Part shown: in pieces, positions 1 to 5,012 of the stretch
How positions within the stretch are numbered: the stretch's first letter is position 1
Layout of the letters: each line of letters begins with the position of its first letter
Source of the DNA: CAVSWN01 sp046728115
GTDB lineage: Bacteria > Acidobacteriota > Vicinamibacteria > Vicinamibacterales > CAVVIG01
Direction: 5' to 3'
Assembly: GCA_046728115.1 (NCBI GenBank)
Contig: JBKPDW010000403.1
Location: 1-5,012 of the forward strand
DNA length: 5,012 nucleotides
The notes under the pieces: generated by a model
What the model was told of the DNA's origin: nothing
Seen by the model: the letters and a program-made list of their open reading frames with translations, nothing else
Database searches by the model: none
Translations under genes and position numbers: made by a program

Positions 1-1
1 C

Positions 2-1096
2 ATGAAGGACGATCATACGCGCCGGTACGAGGTCAAGCGGGGTGGCGATGCGAATGCGGATATCGTGCAGTCGCTCGGCGAAACCAATACAGGCGATCCG
101 CTCGTCGCCATTGATTTCTTCCGTTGGGCCATCACACAGTATCCGGCCGAGCGCCTGCTCGGCGTGATCTGGAACCACGGGTCAGGCATCGACGACACGG
201 ACATCTACGCGCGATCGAGCCCGCGTGGCATCAGCCCCGGCCGGCCGGCCGCCGATGGCAACGGCAGCGACCCGAGTGTCGTACGCCGAGCGCTGTCCAG
301 CCGCCATCGCCGCGCCATCTTCAGTACAACCGTTGCGCAGGCCACGCAGGATCGAGCCATCGCGTTCGACGATACCTCGCGGGACTTTCTCGACAACGTC
401 GAATTGAAGCGGGTGCTCGCCGAGGTGAAGCGTCAGACGGGACGTACGTTCGATGTGCTCGGCTTCGATGCGTGTCTGATGAACATGATCGAGGTCGCCT
501 ATCAGCTGAAGGGCACCTCGCAAGTGGTCGTCGGATCCGAGGAGATCGAGCCGGGCGAAGGATGGCCGTACGACCGCGTGCTCGAAACGCTTGCCGCGAG
601 TCCGACCATGACGGGCTCCGAGCTCGGACCCCGGATCGTCGAATCGTACGTGGAGTCGTATCGAAACGGCAACGTCACGCAATCGGCGTTCGATCTCGCG
701 CACCTCGATGGCGCAGCCGGCAGCGTCGATGCGTTCGCGAAGGCGCTGATTAAAGCCATCAAGGACGCCACGGAATACACGGCCGTGGCCAAAGCGCTCA
801 ACGCGACGCAGCGCTTCGACACAGCCGACTTCGTCGATCTGGGTCACTTCTGCCAGGAAGTGTCGAAGCGTTCGAAATCGGCGCCCGTCAAGGCTGCCGC
901 CAAGGCAACGATCGACTCTCTCACGGCGAGCGGAGGCTTCGTGTTGGCGGAGCGACACCGCGGGACGACTGTCGGCCACGCGAGCGGCGCGGCGATTTAC
1001 TTCCCGCGCGGCCCGATCAACAAGGCGTACAGCAGGCTGGATTTCGCAAAGGCCACGGGATGGCGCGCGTTTCTGGACGCGTTCCACAAAGCATAG
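2..1096 (+). CDS. Clostripain-family (peptidase C11) cysteine protease, 5'-partial
   Basis: This is a clan CD cysteine endopeptidase of the clostripain family, whose characterised members cut after Arg or Lys. Seen: the block GETNTGDP (residues 26-33), the catalytic-His motif WNHGSG (His59), and the catalytic-Cys motif FDACLMNMIEVAYQ (Cys158). Asp156, two residues before Cys158, matches the position that lines the basic S1 pocket in structurally studied C11 enzymes. GSEEIEPGEGWPYD and the C-terminal GAAIYFPRG are also typical of the family. The stretch between His59 and Cys158 is basic (SSRHRR near residues 99-104) and could hold an activation cleavage site. The ATG at base 2 is probably an internal Met: family members normally have a preceding strand and helix (the 'M.Y.AGDNNL' region and a VVVQ.D strand) absent here, so the true start and any signal peptide lie upstream of the window. 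The TAG stop is 27 bases before the next gene, suggesting co-transcription. Family assignment is firm; substrate and location are unknown. Confidence 0.93.
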   Translation: MKDDHTRRYEVKRGGDANADIVQSLGETNTGDPLVAIDFFRWAITQYPAERLLGVIWNHGSGIDDTDIYARSSPRGISPGRPAADGNGSDPSVVRRALSSRHRRAIFSTTVAQATQDRAIAFDDTSRDFLDNVELKRVLAEVKRQTGRTFDVLGFDACLMNMIEVAYQLKGTSQVVVGSEEIEPGEGWPYDRVLETLAASPTMTGSELGPRIVESYVESYRNGNVTQSAFDLAHLDGAAGSVDAFAKALIKAIKDATEYTAVAKALNATQRFDTADFVDLGHFCQEVSKRSKSAPVKAAAKATIDSLTASGGFVLAERHRGTTVGHASGAAIYFPRGPINKAYSRLDFAKATGWRAFLDAFHKA

Positions 1097-1113
1097 CGCC
1101 CGATCTTTCATCT

Positions 1114-1117
1114 GGAG
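1114..1117 (+). promoter_or_regulatory. Ribosome binding site for the CHAT/hydrolase fusion gene
   Basis: GGAG lies in the 27-base spacer, 6 bases before the ATG at 1124, which is good Shine-Dalgarno spacing and supports this start. Its last base begins the 12-bp inverted repeat that would pair the start codon. No promoter-like or terminator-like sequence is visible in the spacer, which fits read-through from the upstream protease gene. Confidence 0.75.
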
Positions 1118-1193
1118 CAGGCCATGGCGACGTTGAAGGTGAACGGGGTTCGGGACCGCAATCCCGAACCATCCCCTCTGGGCCATGGCCTGC
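1117..1193 (+). promoter_or_regulatory. Nested inverted repeats that could sequester the start codon of the fusion gene
   Basis: GCAGGCCATGGC at 1117-1128 is the perfect reverse complement of GCCATGGCCTGC at 1182-1193. The 12 pairs include all three bases of the start codon at 1124-1126 and the last base of the GGAG. Inside the loop lies a second perfect inverted repeat, GGTTCGGGA at 1147-1155 with TCCCGAACC at 1162-1170, closed by the six-base loop CCGCAA. Together they make a plausible long-range stem with a hairpin on top over the first 23 or so codons. What is seen is the complementarity. That the structure forms in the mRNA and lowers translation is inference. Part of the outer match comes from the self-palindrome GGCCATGGCC, and the repeats could be coincidental in GC-rich coding DNA. 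Confidence 0.4.
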
Positions 1194-1603
1194 CCGCAGG
1201 CAAGGTCGTGATCAAGGACGCGGCGCGTGTGCAGGCGGCGCGCGCAGGAGGCCCGCAGCTCTCGCTCGAAGGCTTGCTCCCCGACGACGTGGTGGAGATC
1301 GAGCTGCAGGACGGATTACGCATCTGGACCCGTGTGGGAGACGTGCCACGGGACCTCGCCAGGGGCGCGCAGCGCGGCCAGACCGATGACACGATTCAGA
1401 TGCCGTCTGAGCTGACGATCGGTCCGACGAGCCGGTCGTGGGGAGGATGGGCCATCAAGGCGCTGAAGGTCGTCGGGTTGGATATCGACGAACCGATCGG
1501 CGATTTCGTAACGGCTCATGTCGAGGGTCAGCTCCAGCCCGGGCCCGGGCTGTACCGATGCGCCGAAGGTGACCCGGCGCGGCTGGCGCCAGTGGGGACG
1601 CTC
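1124..1603 (+). other. N-terminal unassigned domain of the fusion protein (residues 1-160)
   Basis: I do not recognise this segment. It is hydrophilic at the start, then alternates short hydrophobic strands and turns (LLPDDVVEIEL near residues 50-60, then GLRIWTRVGDVP), which suggests a small beta-rich domain. It leads through GPVLLFLHG directly into the first hydrolase, so it may be a dedicated N-terminal cap or a sensor or partner-binding domain. It has no cysteine cluster, nucleotide-binding loop or helix-turn-helix that I can see. Confidence 0.5.
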
Positions 1604-4600
1604 GACGGCGCCGGGCCGGTCCTTCTCTTTCTGCACGGAACCGCGTCCTCCACGTCGGGAAGCTTCGCGGGTTTGTGGAGCGTGCAGGACGGCAGCCTCA
1701 TCAAGCCGGTCTTCAATTTCTACGGCGGTCGCGTGCTCGCCTATCAGCACCGCACGCTCACCGAAAGCCCCATCGAGAACGCCCTCGCGCTCGCGAAGGC
1801 GCTGGCCGACCTCCTCGCGCCGGACTCCGAACTCCACATCGTGTCGCATTCTCGCGGCGGACTCGTGGGCGAGTTGCTGGCGCGAGGCATGCGCGTCGGG
1901 GCGGCGCCCTTCACCCCTGACGAGCTCGCGCTGTTTGACGCAGAACCCCGTGTGAAGGATCGCGCCGCGCTCGAGCAGTTGTCGGCCGTGCTCGCGCAGT
2001 CGCGCGTCCGGCTCACACGGTTCGTTCGCGTGGCATGTCCGGCGCGCGGGACCACGCTCGCCGATGGACGCCTCGATCGGTACTTCTCCGCGCTCGTGAA
2101 TCTCGTATCGATGATCCCGGGCCTGAAAGCCAATCCGGTATACGGCGCGCTGACGAACCTCCTGGCCGGCGTGCTGAAAAAGCGCACGGATCCCGAGGAG
2201 CTGCCGGGCCTCGAAGCGATGATGCCAATCTCGCCGCTCGTGCGCATGCTGAACAATCCGGACGTGCGTACGAGCGCCGATCTCCACGTCCTCGGCGGCG
2301 ACCTTGCCGGTACGGGCGTCTTCGGGCGCCTCAAGACGCTGGCAACCGATTTCTACTATCGGGACGACCACGACATCGTGGTCAACACGCCGGCCATGCT
2401 GGGTGGAATCGAGCGCACCGCGCCCGTTCGGTACTGGATCGACACGGGCGATCAGGTCACCCACTTCCACTATTTCTCGAGGCCCGACACGGCCCGGCGG
2501 CTGGCGTCCGCGTTGACAGGCTCGGATGCCGAGTTCCGGACGCTGAAGGCGCGGCCGTCAGCCGTGACGTTTGCGGATTACGTGAAGCGCGCAGCGCTCT
2601 CGCATCCGATCGTGTTTGTCGTGCCCGGGATCATGGGGTCGCAGCTTACCGTCGACGACCGGCCTGTGTGGATGAACATCCTCGAGCTCGCGCGAGGCGG
2701 CATGTCGCTGCTCGCGGGGACCAGTGTGAAGGCGACCGGCCTGCTGTCCGACGGCTATGCCGCGCTGTGTGAACATCTCAAGTCGACGCACGACGTCGTG
2801 CCGTTTCCGTACGACTGGCGGCTGTCGCTCGATCGCTCAGCAGAAGAGCTCCGGACTGCGATCGATGCGATGCTGCCGCTGGCTGAAGCCGCCAATCAGC
2901 CGATCCGGCTCCTGGCGCACTCGATGGGAGGCCTGGTCGTCCGCATGCTGCTCGCGAACACGAAGGGACAGGAGACGTGGGCTCGCATGTGCCGGCACCC
3001 CGGCTCGCGATTCATCATGCTTGGCACGCCCAACGGCGGATCGCACGCGATTCCTGCGATGCTCATCGGCCGCGACGCGCTTGTGAAGAAGCTTGCGCTC
3101 GTGGACTTGCGGAGCGATCACGCCGGGCTGCTGCAAACGATCGCCGGGTTCGACGGCGTGCTCAACCTGCTGCCGCATGCCGGCTCCCTCGATTTCTTCG
3201 ATCGTGCCGCCTGGGAGCGGCTGCTTGCGCTCGACGCGCCCGAAACGCGTGGCCTGTTCGGGTCGAGCGTCGCCTGGTCGAAGTCCGCCGGGTTCCGCTG
3301 GGCGGTGCCCGCCGAAGCGGCCCTCGAGCGCGCGAGGCAGCTGGCGGCTGCGATCCGCGAGAGCCCGCTGGATCCCGCGCGTGTCGCGTATGTGGCGGGC
3401 GTGGCGGACGAGACTGCCTGCGACTTCGCAATCGACGAGAGCGCACGCACCGGTCGCAAGGTGACCGTCATCGCGACGCCGCGGGGGGACGGACGCGTGC
3501 TGTGGGATACCGGCATTCCAAAGGGCATCCGCACGTTCTTCATGGATACTGTCCACGGCGATCTCGCCAGCGATCGTCGTCACTTTGCGGCCATTCTCGA
3601 TTTGCTCAACGCAGGCACCACGTCCAGACTCCCGACGACGCCGCCGGCGAGACGCGATGCGGACGCGCGGTTCGAGATGCGCGAGCCGTTGCCGGCCATG
3701 GTGCCAGACGAAGCGGAGCTCACCTCCGCAGCATTGGGCGGGCGCCGCGAGAAGCTCGAGGCCAAGGCGGAGGACACGCGGATCAGCATCCGAATGGTGC
3801 ACGACAACCTGACCAACGCGCGGTTTCCAGTCCTCGTCAGCCACTATCGCCACGACGTCATCGTCGCCGCGGAGGATTACCTGGATCGCCGCCTGAACAG
3901 GCGGCTGTCGGAGCTGCTTCGCATGGAGCTCTATCCGGGGCCCATCAACACCGGCGCGGTGGTTCTCAACGAACCGCCGACGTCCGGAGATCTGTCGATT
4001 CACCCTGGTGCGATCGTGGCCGGACTCGGAAACGTGGGCGAGCTTTCGCCAGGATCGTTGACGTCGACGCTGGCGCACGCGCTCACGATGTACGGCGCCG
4101 ATTGCGTCGGCCGCGCCCGTCGGCGTCAGCAGCGCGAAGGATTCGTGCCCGGACCGCTCGTCCAGGCGCCGGTCACCGCGATCGTGGTGGGGTCTGGCGA
4201 AGGCGGTCTGTCGCTGGCCGACAGCATTCGCGCCCTCCTTCGTGCCGTGCTGCAGGCGAACCAGCGCCTGCGCGGCCGCGTCGATGCCAGAACCGATGAC
4301 ACCACCGACTCGTTGATCGCTCAGATCAATCAGGTTGAACTCTTCGAGTTGTACGAAGATCGCGCGATCGAAGGCTCGCACATCCTGAACGCCTTGACGC
4401 GCGCGCCTGAATTCGATGCGTATCAGGTGGACGGGCTGCTCGCGAAGGGATCTGGCGGCGCGCGGCGCGTGCGCTTCGAGCAGGCGAGCGGGTGGTGGCA
4501 GCGCATCCGCATACAGGGACAGCAGGACAAAGGCCTGACGTTCGAAGCCGTCACGCAGACCGCCCGTGCGCCGATGCGGCTTCGCCCGACGCAGCGCGGT

Positions 4601-5012
4601 CTGGTGGACGGGTTCATCCAGCAGGCGCTCGAAACGACCGCCGACGATCCGAAGCTGGGGCAGACACTGTTCGAGCTGCTCGTGCCGAACGACTTCAAGC
4701 CGTACGCACCGGATCGACGCAAGCTCGCGCTGATGCTGAACCCGGAAGCGGCGTCCATTCCCTGGGAACTGGTTCGGGACGGCTTCGATCGCAGCCGCGA
4801 GCCGCTGTCGGTCGCGAGCGGAATGATCCGCCAGCTGCTGCTCGGTGACGAACGCGGCCATGTGCTGCGTGCGCCGTCGAACAGCGCACTGGTGATCGGC
4901 AACCCGATCGTGTCCGACGACCGGTTCCCGTCGCTGAAAGGCGCGGCCGCCGAGGCCACGAGCGTGGCGAGCCTCCTCGGCGACACAGGCTACGACGTGC
5001 AGCTGTTGCTCG
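1124..5012 (+). CDS. Giant fusion: tandem alpha/beta-hydrolases (second LCAT/lipase-like) with C-terminal CHAT protease domain, 3'-partial
   Basis: One frame stays open for 1296 codons from the ATG at 1124 to the window edge, so the protein is longer than 1296 residues. Order of parts: residues 1-160, an unassigned domain; about 163-466, an alpha/beta-hydrolase with Ser243; about 494-829, an LCAT/lipase-like hydrolase with Ser600; about 830-880, a Pro/Arg-rich linker; about 887-1090, an alpha/beta domain of unclear family; about 1150 onward, the start of a CHAT caspase-like domain. No signal peptide is visible at the N terminus (MATLKVNGVRDRNPEP) and no clear membrane segment was found, so a cytoplasmic protein is likely. 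The start is supported by GGAG six bases upstream and by the frame closing at the upstream TAG. The gene follows a clostripain-like protease by 27 bases and is probably in its operon. A CHAT protease fused to two apparently intact serine hydrolases suggests protease-controlled lipid or ester hydrolysis. The substrate is unknown and the role in defence or cell death is inference. Confidence 0.9.
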   Translation, partial: MATLKVNGVRDRNPEPSPLGHGLPAGKVVIKDAARVQAARAGGPQLSLEGLLPDDVVEIELQDGLRIWTRVGDVPRDLARGAQRGQTDDTIQMPSELTIGPTSRSWGGWAIKALKVVGLDIDEPIGDFVTAHVEGQLQPGPGLYRCAEGDPARLAPVGTLDGAGPVLLFLHGTASSTSGSFAGLWSVQDGSLIKPVFNFYGGRVLAYQHRTLTESPIENALALAKALADLLAPDSELHIVSHSRGGLVGELLARGMRVGAAPFTPDELALFDAEPRVKDRAALEQLSAVLAQSRVRLTRFVRVACPARGTTLADGRLDRYFSALVNLVSMIPGLKANPVYGALTNLLAGVLKKRTDPEELPGLEAMMPISPLVRMLNNPDVRTSADLHVLGGDLAGTGVFGRLKTLATDFYYRDDHDIVVNTPAMLGGIERTAPVRYWIDTGDQVTHFHYFSRPDTARRLASALTGSDAEFRTLKARPSAVTFADYVKRAALSHPIVFVVPGIMGSQLTVDDRPVWMNILELARGGMSLLAGTSVKATGLLSDGYAALCEHLKSTHDVVPFPYDWRLSLDRSAEELRTAIDAMLPLAEAANQPIRLLAHSMGGLVVRMLLANTKGQETWARMCRHPGSRFIMLGTPNGGSHAIPAMLIGRDALVKKLALVDLRSDHAGLLQTIAGFDGVLNLLPHAGSLDFFDRAAWERLLALDAPETRGLFGSSVAWSKSAGFRWAVPAEAALERARQLAAAIRESPLDPARVAYVAGVADETACDFAIDESARTGRKVTVIATPRGDGRVLWDTGIPKGIRTFFMDTVHGDLASDRRHFAAILDLLNAGTTSRLPTTPPARRDADARFEMREPLPAMVPDEAELTSAALGGRREKLEAKAEDTRISIRMVHDNLTNARFPVLVSHYRHDVIVAAEDYLDRRLNRRLSELLRMELYPGPINTGAVVLNEPPTSGDLSIHPGAIVAGLGNVGELSPGSLTSTLAHALTMYGADCVGRARRRQQREGFVPGPLVQAPVTAIVVGSGEGGLSLADSIRALLRAVLQANQRLRGRVDARTDDTTDSLIAQINQVELFELYEDRAIEGSHILNALTRAPEFDAYQVDGLLAKGSGGARRVRFEQASGWWQRIRIQGQQDKGLTFEAVTQTARAPMRLRPTQRGLVDGFIQQALETTADDPKLGQTLFELLVPNDFKPYAPDRRKLALMLNPEAASIPWELVRDGFDRSREPLSVASGMIRQLLLGDERGHVLRAPSNSALVIGNPIVSDDRFPSLKGAAAEATSVASLLGDTGYDVQLLL
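1610..2521 (+). other. First alpha/beta-hydrolase domain of the fusion (residues about 163-466)
   Basis: The fold is shown by the oxyanion-strand motif LLFLHGT (residues 167-173), the nucleophile elbow VSHSRGG with Ser243, the acid motif DDHDIVV with Asp417 as the likely catalytic acid, and VTHFHYF, where His447 (or His449) is the likely base. The elbow reads S-H-S-R-G, with Ser in place of the usual first Gly of G-x-S-x-G, a tolerated variant. All triad residues are in the expected order, so the domain is probably active as an esterase, lipase or amidase. The substrate cannot be told. It differs clearly from the second hydrolase in sequence, so the pair does not look like a recent tandem duplication. 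Confidence 0.8.
2603..3610 (+). other. Second alpha/beta-hydrolase, LCAT/lipase-like (residues about 494-829)
   Basis: PIVFVVPGIMGSQL (495-508) is the typical opening strand and oxyanion loop of the lecithin:cholesterol acyltransferase and related lipase family. PYDWR (562-566) is a hallmark of that family. The nucleophile elbow is LLAHSMGG with Ser600 (A-H-S-x-G, as in some bacterial lipases), followed by FIMLGTPNGGS (630-640). RGDGRV (787-792) resembles the family's GDGTV acid motif and gives Asp789, and TVHGDL gives His811 as base. The triad therefore looks complete. Known members act on phospholipids or other acyl esters, which makes membrane lipids a reasonable but unproven target. Confidence 0.85.
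3611..3763 (+). other. Pro/Arg-rich linker between the hydrolase and middle domains (residues about 830-880)
   Basis: The segment includes RLPTTPPARRDADARF and is low in large hydrophobic residues up to about residue 866, as expected for a flexible, exposed linker. It contains Arg843-Arg844 and several other basic residues. An Arg/Lys-specific protease such as the neighbouring clostripain-like enzyme could cut here and release the hydrolase half from the CHAT half. That is a hypothesis, with no direct sequence proof. Confidence 0.45.
3782..4393 (+). other. Middle alpha/beta domain of unclear family (residues about 887-1090)
   Basis: The segment shows alternating strands and helices: PVLVSHYRHDVIVAAE, a helix with LDRRLNRRL, a strand-turn at LYPGPINTGAVVL, the Gly-rich IVAGLGNVGELSPGSL (near 964-979), and TAIVVGSGEGGLSLADSI, ending with VELFELYEDRAIEG (1071-1084). 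The GLGxVGEL and VGSGEGGL turns together with the parallel alpha/beta pattern recall macro-domain-like folds such as the N-terminal domain of leucyl aminopeptidases. This would be a possible ligand-binding rather than catalytic module. The fold call is inference from pattern, and no catalytic residues are evident. Confidence 0.45.
4586..5012 (+). other. Start of C-terminal CHAT (caspase-HetF-associated) protease domain, cut by window end
   Basis: From about residue 1155 the sequence follows the N-terminal half of CHAT domains: a strand LALMLNPEAASIPWELV (1201-1217) with the conserved P-W-E, then PLSVASGMIRQL, the strand ALVIGNP (1255-1261), and SLKGAAAEATSVASLLG, equivalent to the family's 'L.GA..EA..V..LL' helix, followed by GYDVQLLL. 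The His and Cys of the catalytic dyad lie further downstream and are not in the window, so activity cannot be judged. CHAT proteases elsewhere act in prokaryotic immunity and regulated death, for example the TPR-CHAT subunit of Craspase. Confidence 0.85.

Noticed and set aside
238..253. Short run of repeated CCGG units
   Set aside because: It falls within coding sequence for G-R-P-A-A between the protease's His and Cys motifs and looks like ordinary GC-rich codon use, not a repeat array.
1097..1123. Possible promoter or terminator between the two genes
   Set aside because: The spacer is only 27 bases, holds the GGAG and shows no -10/-35 pair and no stem followed by a T-run.
182..1186. Open frame of 334 codons on the - strand spanning the protease gene and the intergenic spacer
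   Set aside because: Antisense shadow of the clostripain-like gene, ending opposite a sense TCA at 182-184. Low-complexity, Arg-rich product.
1316..2470. Open frame of 384 codons on the - strand
   Set aside because: Same antisense register over the first hydrolase; it ends opposite a sense TTA Leu codon at 1316-1318. No motifs are seen in the product.
2977..4299. Open frame of 440 codons on the + strand in another phase
   Set aside because: It overlaps the middle of the fusion gene completely and its product is extremely rich in Arg, Ala and Pro, typical of an out-of-frame reading of GC-rich coding DNA. No ribosome binding site or motif supports it.
2837..4861. Open frame of 674 codons on the - strand
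   Set aside because: It lies codon-for-codon opposite the fusion gene. In that register stops arise only where the sense strand has TTA, CTA or TCA codons, which are rare in this GC-rich gene; it ends at a sense TCA (2837-2839). The product is Arg-rich with no recognisable domain, while the + strand has clear motifs throughout.

Overview
The window is GC-rich, roughly two-thirds G+C by eye, with G or C strongly favoured at third codon positions. It is bacterial in layout: two large genes on the + strand with a 27-base gap, no tRNA, rRNA, insertion sequence, CRISPR array or terminator. The organism cannot be fixed from the sequence. A GC-rich, environmental bacterium with large multidomain proteins (Acidobacteriota, Myxococcota or a similar group) is a guess only.

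Layout. Bases 2-1096 hold most of a clostripain-family (peptidase family C11, clan CD) cysteine protease, cut at its 5' end by the window edge. Bases 1097-1123 are a short spacer with a ribosome binding site. Bases 1124-5012 are one uninterrupted frame of 1296 codons that runs off the 3' end. I read it as a giant fusion protein: an unassigned N-terminal domain, a first alpha/beta-hydrolase, a second alpha/beta-hydrolase of the lecithin:cholesterol acyltransferase (LCAT)/lipase type, a Pro/Arg-rich linker, a middle alpha/beta domain that I cannot place firmly, and the first part of a C-terminal CHAT domain (caspase-HetF-associated protease). The CHAT catalytic His and Cys lie beyond the window.

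How they may work together. Both genes carry clan CD (caspase-like) protease modules, are co-directional and closely spaced, and probably form one operon. Two intact-looking serine-hydrolase triads fused to a CHAT protease, next to a clostripain-like protease that in its family cuts after Arg/Lys, suggest a protease-controlled lipase/esterase system. By analogy with other CHAT and caspase-like systems (Craspase, bacterial gasdermin proteases) it could act in defence or regulated cell death. This is inference: no homologous system with this exact set is recognised here, and housekeeping or signalling roles are not excluded.

A further signal is an extended inverted repeat around the start of the second gene. 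A perfect 12-bp pairing would bury its start codon, and a perfect 9-bp hairpin is nested inside the loop, so translation of the large effector-like gene may be held back by mRNA structure.
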